Part shown: piece by piece, positions 35,801 to 49,927 of the stretch
Layout: each line of letters opens with the position of its first letter
Numbering within the stretch: position 1 is the stretch's first letter
Assembly: GCA_034766995.1 (NCBI GenBank)
Contig: CM068313.1
Span: 6,085,461 to 6,149,460 of the forward strand
Origin: Acanthacorydalis orientalis
Lineage: Eukaryota > Arthropoda > Insecta > Megaloptera > Corydalidae
Length of the DNA stretch: 64,000 bases
Direction: 5' to 3'
Program-made: the position numbers and the translations under genes
The notes under the pieces: generated by a model
The model's input: the letters and a program-made list of their open reading frames with translations, nothing else
The model's database searches: none
What the model was told of the DNA's origin: nothing

Positions 35801-36239
35801 GCCATACTTTCTTAATATCAACAGAGCTGAAGATTCTTCTTAAAAAAATTTTCTCACATCTTCTAAACAATTTTTCATATCTAGCCTCACAAGTTGATAT
35901 TTCTTATCCATGTATTATCATCTGACTACAAACGTTTTAAAAATCAGTATTTTAAGATGTCTATTGATATCTTGAGATTTAAAAATATTTTGTAATGAGA
36001 AATAGCATCAGATTTCTGCTACTAATCTTGTTATAATTTCGTTTAATATTTTATTATCGTCTATTACTGACATTTTGATTGTTTCAAAGGAAAGAAAAGT
36101 AAAAAAGAATATCTTATTTTAAAAATATTTATTAATTTTAAATCTTGAAGTAAAAAATTATTAAAATTATAATTATTTATATTTATGCATGTGAACTTTC
36201 TGGTATATTATTTCTCTGGTCTTAGTATTTTGAATTAAC

Positions 36240-36360
36240 TTCTTTTTTATCTTTTACGACTAGTTTCTGTACTTATATGTTCTTCTACAACTTTTATACT
36301 TATCTACAGTTATCAGAATCTGAGATAAGTTGTAGAAAATAAAATCTTGTAAAGTTCAGA
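36240..36360. repeat. R2-like hairpin region
   Basis: ACTTATCTACAG pairs with CTGAGATAAGT around a short loop. Outer blocks ACTAGTTTCTG and TTGTAGAAAATAAA resemble R2 arms. Diverged; assignment is tentative. Confidence 0.35.
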
Positions 36361-37197
36361 CAAACTGATATCAAGAGAATCATAAAAAAAATAATGAATT
36401 AATAATTTAACATTTCATTTAGCTTATTAAGAAAATTAGAAATGTCAAGTGTCAAATATATACCAAAAATAAATGAAAAAAAAAATATTTAATATACCTT
36501 GCAATAATTTATGTACAACTCATTTGATATAAATTACCATTCTTCAAGGTCATTATATTTAAGTGAATAACATGCTAGTTCATTAACCAATATATCACGA
36601 GTTCAGTTTTAAATATACCAGTTGTATCAGGTTTCGTTATAAAAGTCATTATTTGTAACACTTAATAAGAATTTATATTAATAGAATTTTAAAATAGATA
36701 ATAATTTATCGATTTGTAACTTGTATATTAAACAACTTTTCATATATTTTTTATAGTACTTTTTCTAAACTTTCTAACATTCTAGAAAGATATTCGTAGT
36801 AGTACGTTTTTTTTGTTAAGAAATCATTTTTTTAAGGGAAGAACAAAAAGGAGAATATTTTTGTAAAATAAATCTAGAATTAAAAGTTTTTTAAAATCAG
36901 TTTTTATAGAGTTTAAATATAGTTTGAATTAAAAGATCTTATTTATAATTGAAATAAGAATCTACGTTTTAGTCTGGAAATTATATTTTTTTTGTAGCAA
37001 CTGTAGAACTAAATTTTAATATTATTTTATTTATATATACGTGTAAATGTCAAGTGTTTATTTTCTTAATCCAAATCTAAAAAAAAGTGTTTTATATATT
37101 CAGTCGACATTATATGACATTGTGCAGAGAAATGTTAATTTTAGTATTTTTGTATTTGAATGTCAATCTCTTATATTTACTTAGCATAAACTATTAG

Positions 37198-37202
<5 letters not shown>

Positions 37203-37258
<56 letters not shown>

Positions 37259-37267
37259 GTGTGTGTT
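37203..37267. repeat. (TA)n-(TG)n compound microsatellite
   Basis: TA run of over 50 bases then GTGTGTGTG, immediately upstream of a GC island. Confidence 0.95.
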
Positions 37268-37269
37268 TA

Positions 37270-37794
37270 TATGTAGGCACATTGAAGAAAAATGTGTTGT
37301 TTCCGACGCATCGTAAGCAATCCATTACTTTCGCAACAAATTATCATTCCGATGCACTCGCTAACTGAAGCATTGCAGTCGAGTCGTGGTCACTAGGCCA
37401 CCGAGTGAGCTATATTCTACTAGACTGTGGCGGCGACTCCGAGGTGCCAAGGCCGATCATAACGTACAGATATAACTGTTCTCTCCGCGAGAATCGGTCG
37501 GCGCTCGTTCTCTTGGTGTTTGCATGCACGTATAAAATACAAACCGACCGACCGATCTTTTATTCTGCACACAGTCGCCGCTGGTGAGAGTGTTTTCTTG
37601 AACACCCGATACGCTCACACTCATCTCCCAGTGTTCACGGTTCGAATTCAACGAGATATCTGCGCGTTGTTATACATGCAAACACATATTCCTTTCTGTT
37701 ACAGTATTTTACATTCAATAAACATGTATGTAACGAAAGGGGGTTCTGTAACGAAAGGGTCGATGCTACGAACAGGTCTTGGACGTGTTAACTA
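37270..37794 (+). promoter_or_regulatory. GC/CpG island, candidate promoter and first exon
   Basis: This is the strongest compositional island, with many CpGs (CCGACGCATCG, GTGGCGGCGACTCCG, CTCCGCGAGAATCGGTCGG, a triple CCGA run). TATAAAA lies at 37531-37537; a pyrimidine initiator TTATTCT follows with its A at 37562, about 31 bases on. Two donor-like sites follow: CTG|GTGAGA (37583/37584) and CTA|GTGAGT (37794/37795). A 91-codon frame (37520-37795) ends at the TAG that overlaps the second donor, so splicing would remove that stop. A start at 37724 would give a 24-residue N-terminal piece with two TGTAACGAAAGGG repeats behind it. Whether any of this is translated is unknown. Confidence 0.4.
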
Positions 37795-37801
37795 GTGAGT
37801 G
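37795..37801 (+). promoter_or_regulatory. Candidate 5' splice site
   Basis: AACTA|GTGAGTG is a good donor at the right edge of the GC island. The exonic TA plus the intronic G forms the TAG that closes the upstream frame in unspliced RNA. Confidence 0.35.
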
Positions 37802-37940
37802 TCTTTTACTGTTGAGAAACAAAGAAGGAATTTAAGTTACATTCGCAGAAATCTAACTGTAAAATCGCAACAACGTACATACCCCTTTTATTAATTCGCA
37901 TACAAAAGATTTAAATTTAACGTTGATTTTTTGCATAGAA

Positions 37941-37943
<3 letters not shown>

Positions 37944-38016
<73 letters not shown>

Positions 38017-38036
38017 GGAGGGAGGGAGGGAGAGAA
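37944..38036. repeat. (TA)n-(GA)n-(GGGA)n compound microsatellite
   Basis: TA run, then GA run, then four GGGA-type units. Purine-rich on the plus strand. Confidence 0.95.
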
Positions 38037-38039
38037 ACA

Positions 38040-39803
38040 CAAAATAAGAATACCATATGAATTTAAGTTATAAAAATATTAATCAAATATCAAATACAAA
38101 AAAAAATAAACTACAAGATACATAAGATTAAATACTTAAATATAAGCATATAAGTTTCTGAACAAATTCTAAGTTATTCATAGATATCGTTGTATGAATA
38201 ATAATTTTCTATTTTTAAACAATATATAATCTATAAATAAATGGAATAATTCTAAACTTCGACACAAATATCGTGAAATAGTCAATGAAATGAAGAAAAC
38301 ACTGTAAAGGACAGTCCTGAAGAAAAAAAGATTTTCGTATTAGATTGATGTGGGGATTGAATACTAAAAATATTCAGTTCGATCCAATTACTTTCATTAA
38401 TTATTGCATTAAATGATTTATCCGATATACTTGTATTGTTAATTTTTTTTTTTTAATATTCTTTAGAAAAAACTATTGATTCATTTTGTTTCAAATATTA
38501 AGTGTGGGTGGTGAAGAATATTTTATACCAACCCTATTCATTTTTGATTCTACTATAGTAACCATTTTTCTAAAAAAATATATAACTTGTAATATGCACA
38601 TACATTTTTATCATGTATAAAATAACATACAACTATTCTGTTTTTAAAAACTGGTAAAACAATAATAGATGGTTGGATTTATTTCAGTTAAGTTTAGAAT
38701 CACTGTAAAAATAAGCACATTTTTTAAATGTACAATAAATTGAAAATCAAAATTCTGAATGTTTTTTTCTACTAGTCCTTTTTCATTTTCTAAACACTAC
38801 ATTTTTTATTAATGATAATGTTCAACAATCGACTATTGACCATTTTTTATTCGTGTTTATGTGAATCTGAATATCAATGTCGTTAAATTCAAAACGGTAA
38901 GATACAAAAAAAATTTTTCATTAACATATTTTAAATTCTCATATGATTTACAGCTATTCAGAATTTTTTTCAAAAATATAATCAATCGATTTATGCCTGA
39001 AAAGATAGTACAGCTTGGAGATTAAATAAAGCATCTAAGCTGATTTTACAACCTTCAGTTTCAAATTTAATATAATTTTAAAATAAATTGAATAAATAAT
39101 CTTGATAAAACCTAAATAAAAATTAGATTAAATAAAAAATCTCTCTATTTAGTTCGAAGCAATTATTATTTTGTACTACTCAATAATTGTCTATTCTAAA
39201 AAAAATATTATTTAACTAAAGAAAATATTAATAAAAGCAATTCAATTACAAAAATTATTACAGGATTTTATAAAACTAATTGATTTATATTTCCACCTTA
39301 CTTGATTGTGATTCAGAATGTATTTAATTATAATTTATGAGTCTTTGATACTTGTTAGTTCAAAGATGGTTGAAGGTCTTACATATTTTTCTTTTACAAC
39401 AGTCAATGTTTTCTACTCTATTCACACATGTACGTTTTTCTTCAGTATCAATTTTATATGTATTACATTTGTAATACGTAGGCTTCAACTCTACGGCATA
39501 AGAAACCCGTATATTCATTTCTATAATGATTTATTATAATAACATTAATTAATATATATTATAACCTTTATCTTTTGTTTAAAATAAAACGCGTAAACAT
39601 CAACTTTAACCTTTATTCGAGTATCGACTTTCGTTTATTTATATTTATTTTTCTACCAACAATTGTTATCCATTCGAGATGAATCGGACGACGTAGGAGT
39701 AACGGAAGTCCAGTTTATATATTTGGTCATAAATGGCACGATGGAAATATTTTTTCCGCAGAGAAATACCTTTTGTACTTCAATAATTGAGTGTAAATAC
39801 ACT

Positions 39804-39810
<7 letters not shown>
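38040..39810. other. AT-rich non-coding stretch
   Basis: No gene is seen. Near 39645 an isolated ATTTTTCTACCAACA resembles a mariner end, without a partner. Confidence 0.5.

Positions 39811-39869
<59 letters not shown>
39811..39869. repeat. (TA)n microsatellite
   Basis: About 59 bases of TA; source of spurious Tyr-Ile frames on both strands. Confidence 0.95.
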
Positions 39870-39870
<1 letters not shown>

Positions 39871-40289
39871 CGAACGTATATTTACAAGTAGGTCGAAATT
39901 GTAAACAGGTTTATTGGAATAAGTAAACAATTTTTATTTTTTTTCTCTAAAGCATGATCTAAAAAGGGTTTAATAATTATTGATTTGTAATATTATTTTT
40001 TAATTTGTTTATTTAGATATTAATAGTTTTTAATATAGAAAAACAGTGAATTTTAAATTATTGAAAAATAAAATATTTTCCTATTAGAATTTCAACTCGT
40101 TTGTCATAACTGTAAACTTTTCTGACACAGTCCATTGATAAATAAATCATAGACATGATACAACACAAATTGAAATATAATATGATATAAATTCTGTATT
40201 CGTCGAGAGAAAATATTTTTACAATCGATGTACCAGAAATAGTACAGTACCATAGTGAATGAATGTGCGTGTAAAAAAAAAACGTATTT

Positions 40290-40420
40290 AACCTGATAAA
40301 TTTTCTGTCTGTATGTATCAACCCCGTACAACGTAAACTTTTGAACCGATTTTAATGAAACTTTATATATAACATCTAGTGGGAATATCCTGGTGTTGAT
40401 TAGTTTTTTGATTTATATTG
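40290..40420 (+). repeat. Possible dispersed-repeat fragment
   Basis: The string GTCTGTATGTATCAACC, then AACTTTTGAACCGATTTTAA and TGAAACTTTATATATAACA, is of a type I recall from repetitive sequences in several insect genomes. There is no second good copy in this window, so this rests on memory only. Confidence 0.25.
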
Positions 40421-40809
40421 GGAAAGTGGAAGATGTAAACGTTATAGTAACCGTATCAGATTTTGTTTTTAATTTGTCGAATGATATTAAAAGTTTGTTT
40501 CCATAAAACGAATTTAAAATGGCTTTTTTTCTGGTTTTAAGTACATAATTTTAAATCAAGCTCATACGCGAAGTTATTAAATTAGAAATAATCTATATTT
40601 TCTTTATCAATTAAATTTGATATATCCATAAATTAATTCTAACTCAGTCACTCATTATTAATACGCACATTATGTTTTTATAATAAAAATAAATTTTGAT
40701 TCAATTTCATATAATCAAATATTTTGTTATAAAAACCTGAAGAAAAGAATAATATGATAATAATTAATAAATTTAAACGAATTAATTTATCAACAAAATA
40801 ATAACAATT

Positions 40810-41088
40810 TTATATATTAGGTTGGTAGAAAAATAATTGCGGTTTGAATTTCAAATTCATATACATTTTTCTCTTTATTGATTTTCCTAGCTGTTTGAAG
40901 TGGTCCAGAACTATTGAATGACTAACGCATAACTTTTGTGTAAGTTCTCGAATTGTTGTGCGTGGTTCTGATTCAACTAACGCCTTCAGTTGGTCGTTAT
41001 GAACTGAAGAATGACGCCCGCAACCTTTTCCATCTTCAAGACTCTCGAGACTAAATTCACTATCACAATTGTTTTTTTCACCGCACAA
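40810..41088 (-). pseudogene. Mariner transposase DNA-binding region fragment
   Basis: The open frame of 92 codons contains ESLEDGKGCGRHSSVHNDQL, then KALVESEPRTTIRELTQKL and VSHSIVLDHFKQLGKS. These correspond to the linker and second helix-turn-helix of mariner transposases; the conserved family block is SLEDEEGRGRPS...DQL...STVVRHLKQIGK. The first helix-turn-helix is absent. The C-terminal tail is translated from the inverted repeat (QLFFYQPNI). No catalytic domain. It is the longest undisturbed coding remnant of this lineage. Confidence 0.8.
40817..41088 (-). mobile_element. Truncated mariner derivative, lineage 1 (copy D)
   Basis: The 3' end TTAGGTTGGTAGAAAAATAA starts at 40817 after a TA. 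The body matches copies A and B up to about 41050, where unrelated sequence begins. The other inverted end is not found, so the 5' part is missing. It shares the deletion junction of copies A, B and E. Confidence 0.75.
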
Positions 41089-41144
41089 ACGACACCAACA
41101 TTTTCCAATGAAAAATATTCAATAAATCTTCATTGATTATCGAA

Positions 41145-41240
41145 AATAATCAATAATAATTTATTGAATATTATTGATCGAAACATTTTGTATGTTTTGT
41201 GGATTGAAAAAATAATTCATTTGTGAAAGTTGTTTTTGTA
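41145..41240 (+). repeat. R1 dispersed repeat, right half
   Basis: AATAATTTATTGAATATTATTGATC, TTTTGTGGATTGAAAAAATA, ATTCATTTGTGAAAGT. The left half with the hairpin is missing. Confidence 0.5.
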
Positions 41241-41307
41241 TCCATAATTTCTTTGGAGATTTATCTTGATGGTATTCGACCATTAAAATCATATAATTTT
41301 TGTTTTT

Positions 41308-41450
41308 CACAATTTTCTTCGATGCATTTATCATCTTCAGGTAAATTATTATAAAATTAAAGTGCTAAAACTACCTGAAGAAGTCAAACGTGCCGAAACT
41401 AGTTATAGAGAACAGAAACCCAAATGTAACAAACAATGAAGATAATCCGG
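41308..41450. repeat. R2 head-to-head palindromic repeat (copy 1)
   Basis: The left arm (about 41308-41341, ending ATCATCTTCAGG) is the inverse of the right arm (about 41372-41450). The right arm reads CTACCTGAAGAAGTC, GTGCCGAAACTAGTTATAG, AGAACAGAAACCC, GAAGATAATCCGG. The same arms occur at 51921-52072. CTGAAGA and GAAAC are separated by 13 bases. Confidence 0.65.
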
Positions 41451-41914
41451 ATATTTACTGATTTATATTAAATTATGTTTTTTAAAAATGATATTGAAAG
41501 TTTAAGTAGATTACTTTCTTATATGAAATTATAAATAAAAATTAAAATAATTTCATTAATAAAGTATATATTTGTGCCAAAAATACACAGCTGTTATTAT
41601 TAACAGTTGTCAAAATCAAAATTAATTGTATTCCTATGATCATTGTGTTTCGGATTTGTCATAGTTGATTGGTGTCAAAAAATGGCCCAAGAACAGAATC
41701 TGCTGTTTCTACCATATGGCAGAATTCATCAACAATATTTCATTTTCTTTCCCCTACACACACACACAACCCGTACACATTTTTTTGATAAATATAGTCA
41801 ATAATTAATTATTAATCCTTTTAATAATGATTTATTATATATTTCCCTCAGTGGTAATACTCCTATTGTCAGGGTATTGAACTATAAAAAAATCTCTTTA
41901 GTTCCTCAATATTC

Positions 41915-42080
41915 TTATAATGATGTTCTCGCTATAGAAATTCGTGTGCACAACAATCCAAAAGAGGAATTATCAATTATTGAACGTTTTTTTATTAAGA
42001 AAAATATGTGTATTTTGTGAGAAAGTGAAACATTCGTTTATAAAAGCGAATTTAGCCGCAGTCAGAAACTGTTCTTACGA
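41915..42080 (+). repeat. R1 dispersed repeat copy
   Basis: ATAATGATGTTCTCGC, GTGCACAACAATCC, TTATCAATTATTGAACG, TTTTGTGAGAAAGTGAAA and AAAAGCGAATTTAGCC follow in R1 order and end at GTCAGAAACTGTT. Nearly full length. Confidence 0.55.
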
Positions 42081-42084
42081 TTAA

Positions 42085-44785
<2,701 letters not shown>

Positions 44786-44865
44786 TTAGGTCGGTAGGAA
44801 AATAATTGCGGTAATGAATATGAATTTGAAGGTCATAAACCGCAAATATTTTTCTACCAACCTAA
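44786..44865 (-). mobile_element. Minimal 80-bp mariner miniature (copy E)
   Basis: It consists of almost nothing but the two inverted ends: TTAGGTCGGTAGGAAAATAA at the left and, inverted, TTAGGTTGGTAGAAAAATAT at the right, with TA on both sides (44784-44785 and 44866-44867). The ~20 bases between the ends (ATGAATATGAATTTGAAGGT) match the 3' junction of copies A, B and D. It therefore arose from that deleted form by a second deletion. Orientation is set from this junction. Confidence 0.9.
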
Positions 44866-44869
44866 TACT

Positions 44870-46365
44870 TATTGTTTATCTTAATCTTATAAGAACTGAT
44901 TCAACCAGGGATTTTTTTTGGGTGCGGATTGAAAAATTATCTATGTACGATAAAAAATAAGCGTAATATGTAAAATAAATATAAAACAATATTTACTGTA
45001 TATGTTTTGTACTGTAGAAATTATGGAAAATTTTTAGTTGTAACAGAAGTTTTTGAATGAATAATTAAGAGAGTAATTCGTTTACTGTTTCGATCTATTA
45101 TATTTTTTTAAATGTTTTAATTTGATTTTTAATTGAAAGAGAATTTTATTTATTAATTTATAGAAGTAGAAATAAATAAATCTGGAATATCCTTGTATAA
45201 GTATGTGTTCAGTAGAATTATAACAGATGAATATGAAATCCATATTTTGATCAAATTATGATGGCGAGATTTCTAAAAACTAAAGACAATAAATTATATT
45301 TTTCAAATATTTATTGACGTATATTTTTTATGACTAGCTTTGGCTTTCCTGTTTTATAAGAACAAAGTTTAAAATCAACTAAAGCATAATCTAGCTGATG
45401 AAGAAGTGAACTCGCGAGTAACTCGTTTGATTCACACATAACAAAAAAAAGATATTTAGTTTTTCGCACTAAATAGTTTAAATTTGAATTAAAAAATATT
45501 TAAAGAATAACAAAGAATATTCTCTTGAATAAAATTGTTTCTTTTTGTTAAAAAAAATTCTTAATTGCGATTAAAACCAAGTCGTTTTAGTTAAAAATTA
45601 GAATTGTTCTCTTGACTGTTGTAAAAATGTCTACTAAAAATACTAATGAACACAAAAATAATCTCACAGTTAAAATAATTTCTAGTTCACAACGGTGCAC
45701 GTCAATTAATTTAACAAAATACAGCATTAGAATAATTTTATAATACTATCTGACGAAGGAAATTATTTAAACAAATTTTTAAATAATTTACATATAAATA
45801 TATAGAATATGTAAAACTTGATGTTTAGTTTTTTTATTTATTTTCTTTTACATATATTATTAAAGCTAATATATATAAAAATAGGTAGATAAATAGATAG
45901 ATATGATGATGAGATAATCACTGAATAGACAGAGAAAAAAATCGTTTTGAAATAAGTATATTTTTATCTCATAAGAGAACATTTTATCTGTACATGGAAA
46001 CCGTAATAACTATTTTCGCATGCACAATTACAAATAATAATTATGTGAAATGCAATCTCGACGACCGCTTAAAAATTACATGGTCTTCAAACACATCTAA
46101 TGTACTAGCATTTCATCTACATATTAATATTTGCAAACATACACATATAGATATGTGTGTGTGTGTAAATTGATCATAGAAAGGTATAGAATAATGACGA
46201 CTATCGTACTTTTATTATATGAAAGTGTAGACTCCGAAATTAGATGTGTACGGAACGATTTTAGAAACTTTTTAAAAGTCTATTGTAATGCATAGAACCA
46301 CTTTTTATTTCTAACGGTAATTTAACATTTGGCACTTAATACGTTTCGATTATATTACATTAACT

Positions 46366-46427
<62 letters not shown>

Positions 46428-46518
46428 TAATTCATATTTGAATAATCTTTCAACCTAATTTATTTTTAGAACATTCATATTTATTTGCAAGCTGTTAAAA
46501 TATAAAATCCCTCTACAT
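44870..46518. other. AT-rich non-coding stretch
   Basis: A possible R2-type scrap (CTGATGAAGAAGTGAACTCG then CGAGTAACTCG) lies at about 45390-45425. A TA tract occupies 46370-46424. No gene is seen. Confidence 0.45.
46370..46424. repeat. (TA)n microsatellite
   Basis: Uninterrupted TA run of about 55 bases. Confidence 0.95.
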
Positions 46519-47419
46519 CAGTGGTATTAAACTCGTATATAAACACGAGCCACCAAATTCTGTTTAAGAGAGTCTGCGGGCCACAGACAAAAAAATTAAT
46601 CGAAAAAAATTTAGTATACAAAAAAGGTCTTTTATTTATATTCGAAAGTAAGCCATTTAAAATTTATGTTTATTTTTTTAATGAATTTGTAAAAATTCTA
46701 AAAAATACATTAATTTTAGGTATTATTATCAAATGTTACAGCAAAATTTTAAAATAGAGAAAATAAAAAAAATAATATTTTTTACTAAAAACTTGGTATG
46801 TTTTGGCAGAAAGTTTTTTGTGACGATGATATTTTTTCTATAGATGTTAAATGTTCATTTGTCAATCTTGACTGGTGTGAATTAGTCTTTAAAAGGGAAA
46901 ATAATTGTTCACATAGATATATACTACCAAACATTGCCAAGATTCTAGCTGCAAACATACAGATTTCAATAAAATGTTCTGGTAAATACAAATAAAAATC
47001 TGGTACATCATCTTCATTATACTTTTCTTTTAGCACCATGTTGCACTGAATTTCAATCAATTCCATTTTGATGTTACTTTTCGCTTCTTTGCTGTTAAAA
47101 GAAAACAGAGTACTAAATAGTAAAAAATCATTTTCACATGCGTTGAATCCTTCGAATCGGTTTTCAAATTCAAATAATAATTCTTGAATATTTGAAGCAT
47201 ATTTGCGAAAATCACAACAGTAATATAATTATTGATAACTTTTGCAAGTAGGAAAATGAACTAAATTGGAATTGACCATAAAACTTCGTTCATTACAATA
47301 AACTTCTATAATTTGTAATGTTTTAAAAATGTATTTTATATTTTTTTAAATTCCATTTTTTTATTTTAATAAAATTAACTTCAAGTTTTGGGTTTCGGGC
47401 CGAGTGTTTAACACCACTG
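46519..47419 (-). mobile_element. hAT-superfamily DNA transposon relic, 901 bp
   Basis: The left end CAGTGGTATTAAACTCG and the inverted right end CAGTGGTGTTAAACACTCGG are typical hAT termini. They are bounded by a perfect 8-bp target duplication, CTCTACAT, at 46511-46518 and 47420-47427; eight bases is the hAT hallmark. On the minus strand it keeps the C-terminal part of the transposase (46785-47228). The rest of the protein, usually 600 or more residues, is missing, so it is non-autonomous. The undamaged target duplication suggests a more recent insertion than the mariner relics. Confidence 0.93.
46785..47228 (-). pseudogene. hAT transposase C-terminal fragment (dimerisation region)
   Basis: The minus-strand frame stays open from 47228 to a stop at 46785 (147 codons), although the first ATG in it is at 47064-47066. 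Before the ATG it reads FENRFEGFNACENDFLLFST and NSKEAKSNIKMELIEIQCN. After it come LKEKYNEDDVPDFYLYLPEH, LAMFGSIYLCEQLFSLLKTN and SRLTNEHLTSI. The FGSxYLCEQLFSxxKTNxxxxRSRLTxEHL block is the conserved dimerisation segment of hAT transposases, of the type also found in domesticated vertebrate genes such as ZBED5 and GTF2IRD2. The upstream zinc finger and catalytic core are absent. It is a dead fragment unless spliced to something else. Confidence 0.9.
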
Positions 47420-47427
47420 CTCTACAT

Positions 47428-47642
47428 GAATATTCATAAACACACATGACTATTATATTTATGTATATATATATATATATACATATATGTGTGTGTGTGT
47501 ACGTATGTATGTATATTATATTATATTTTTGTCAGTTAAAACAAATACTGAGTTACAAACTTAAAATAAAGTATGAAAATTAAAACTTTTGTGTTCAAAA
47601 TGAAAATGTCATATTTGAATATGCACATTTATAAGTTTTATA

Positions 47643-47706
<64 letters not shown>

Positions 47707-49900
47707 TTTATATCTATTATTAGAATAAAGCGATTGTTGTTAATACAGTTCTTATTAAAAATAAGAATTTTCAAAAATCCGATTTAAATAATAATTCAAC
47801 TTTTCTCCGTATTCAATTAACAATTTTTAAAGATATTTCTTAAATATTTGTAGGTATATTGATTTTCAAATTAATTCATTTCAAATTAATTAATTATTAA
47901 ATTTTTATCTCAAATACTACTTTATTATAATTAATCAAACTTCATGTACTTAATTTAAATCTAAATTAATAAAATTTTTTTAAACTAACATCTAAATTCG
48001 AATTATATATATTTTTTGGAAATCTATAAATGTTTATAAATATAAACAATTTTTACGGAAACATCTTATTGCGGAAGCATAAAACGTTCTGAAAAAATGT
48101 TAGTTTATATTTGTTTATTATTTTTATGTCAAATTTCAATAGACTTTTTAATTTTTAGAAAGTATTTACACGCGGATTAGATAGTGCATTCTATCAGATT
48201 AAACAGTTTTATTTATGGAACGAAATATCAAAGGTTCTAAATATGAGATCTGATCATAGTTTTCTTTAATGAAAATGGATATACGCTTGTAATTTACAAC
48301 ATAAGTAAATCTTTTACTTTTAATTCAAAGTCTAATTAATATCTTTCTTTAATTACACTTTTTTATTAATTATTTTAAAATAGTTAGAAATTGAAATCCG
48401 TTTCTTATTCAAGCAATAGTTTTATTACAAAATATGACATATTTAAACTGGAATTTTAACTTAATTCCATTAACCAATACCTAAATATTTTTTTCTATTC
48501 TATTAAGAAATAAACATTTATTGTTACTGTTTGGTCTTCATGTGTTCCTATTATTCAAGATTATTTCATTTAAATCCCTAAGACCACTATTTGCTTTTCT
48601 ACAATCAGTTTTTTTTTAATCTGCATCATAATCAGTTTGAAATTCTAAACTGTTCAAACCATTTTCATGAAGTTGTTGTAACACTCCAACTCTACAAAAC
48701 AATCATTTAAAAGTGACCTCAAAGATTCGAATAAAAAACATGAGTACATATTTAATCGAATTACTGATTAACTGTATTCGAGTTTTAATCTAAAATCATT
48801 TAGTAATACCAGGATTTTTTTGAATACATAATAAGTATAAAACTAGAAAATTCTAAAATTAAATAGACACTATCTAAAAATACTATTCTTATTAAATCCA
48901 CTATTACTTCAGTGCAAGAAACAATAATTGATTTAATACATTTGAAATCTAAGCACAATAATAGACCTAAATCATTGCTCTAATATTAAAAATATTACCT
49001 GAAAATTTAACTTCTTTCTAAAGAAAAGATTAGACTTGGTACCAAGAGTAAATCAGAATTGGTACATTGAAAGGATTCTAGTTTTATTTTTAAAAAAATC
49101 AAGAAAATACCAATTGTAAGACAGATAAAAACGTTTGTCTTTTGAAACATTTATGAAGTATTTTTGATAGAATTCACTCTTTGGGATGCTAAGATCAATC
49201 AACTTGTTCTGAAACTAATTATTGGTTCAAGAGGAGGGCAAGCAACGATTACATCTCTTAGAAAAAAAAATATCGTCATAGTTCTGTCTTTTGGTATACA
49301 GCTATGATAGATGCTTCAAATGTGTTTATATCAAATCTATATTAAACTTGTTTATATTCAAAATGAAAAATTAATCATAGACATTTCTCGCCGCAAAAAT
49401 GTGTTTATTAATAATTTGAAGATTTTTCTACTATCTTTATCATATAAATTTATAGAATTTTTTAAAGACAAATTTAAATAACTAGTATTCTATGTACATA
49501 TTTGTAATTCATATTTGTAATATATTATTGTTTATTAATAACAGAATAACCTTGAATGCTTAATGAGCTACAATCTTAAAAAAGTTTTAATATAATTGAA
49601 ATAAAATTTCAAGAAATATCATAATCGAACTTCTAAAAACTCCTTTTTTACAAATGATACTAGTTTTATAAATTAAGAACAAAACAATATACAATTAATA
49701 TTAAATTCTAATCAAGATTAGTCAAAACAATGTCAAACAATATCTAATTTCATATTAAAACATTAGTCATAATAGTCATGTATGCTAATATAAAAATTTG
49801 TAAACAGACTGTGTACAGACTTTGTGTGTGCAGACTGCATTAAAATTATTTTTTTTATATTTTGATAAACATATCAGCGTTGCAAGCAAAAACTGCAAGT
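47428..49900. other. AT-rich non-coding stretch
   Basis: TA-rich tracts lie at 47463-47518 (passing into TG) and 47647-47703. A fragment AAAAGTGACCTCAAAGATTC near 48710 resembles an R3 arm. No gene is seen. Confidence 0.5.
47647..47703. repeat. (TA)n microsatellite
   Basis: Uninterrupted TA run of about 57 bases. Confidence 0.95.
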
Positions 49901-49927
49901 AGAATGTTATAAATGCACAGGGGTAGG

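Larger units (their letters stand above)
34561..37200. other. AT-rich non-coding stretch
   Basis: It holds a TA tract (34580-34610), an R1 copy (35640-35800) and an R2-like hairpin (36240-36360). No gene is seen. Confidence 0.5.

Noticed and set aside
37625..37660. GGTTCGAATTC, resembling a tRNA T-loop
   Set aside because: No matching 5-bp T-stem, anticodon arm or acceptor stem around it. No tRNA gene was found in the window.
39640..39662. ATTTTTCTACCAACA resembling a lineage 1 mariner end
   Set aside because: No partner end or body within 1.3 kb on either side; too short to call alone.
39663..39930. Open frames on both strands with long Tyr-Ile runs; also at 2247, 3404, 17563, 19175, 25632, 25822, 33649, 52987, 56720, 59898 and 63387
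   Set aside because: The runs are direct translations of (TA)n, (CA)n or (CT)n tracts, and the remaining codons show no domain.
46798..46995. 65-codon plus-strand frame
   Set aside because: Antisense shadow of the hAT transposase fragment on the minus strand.
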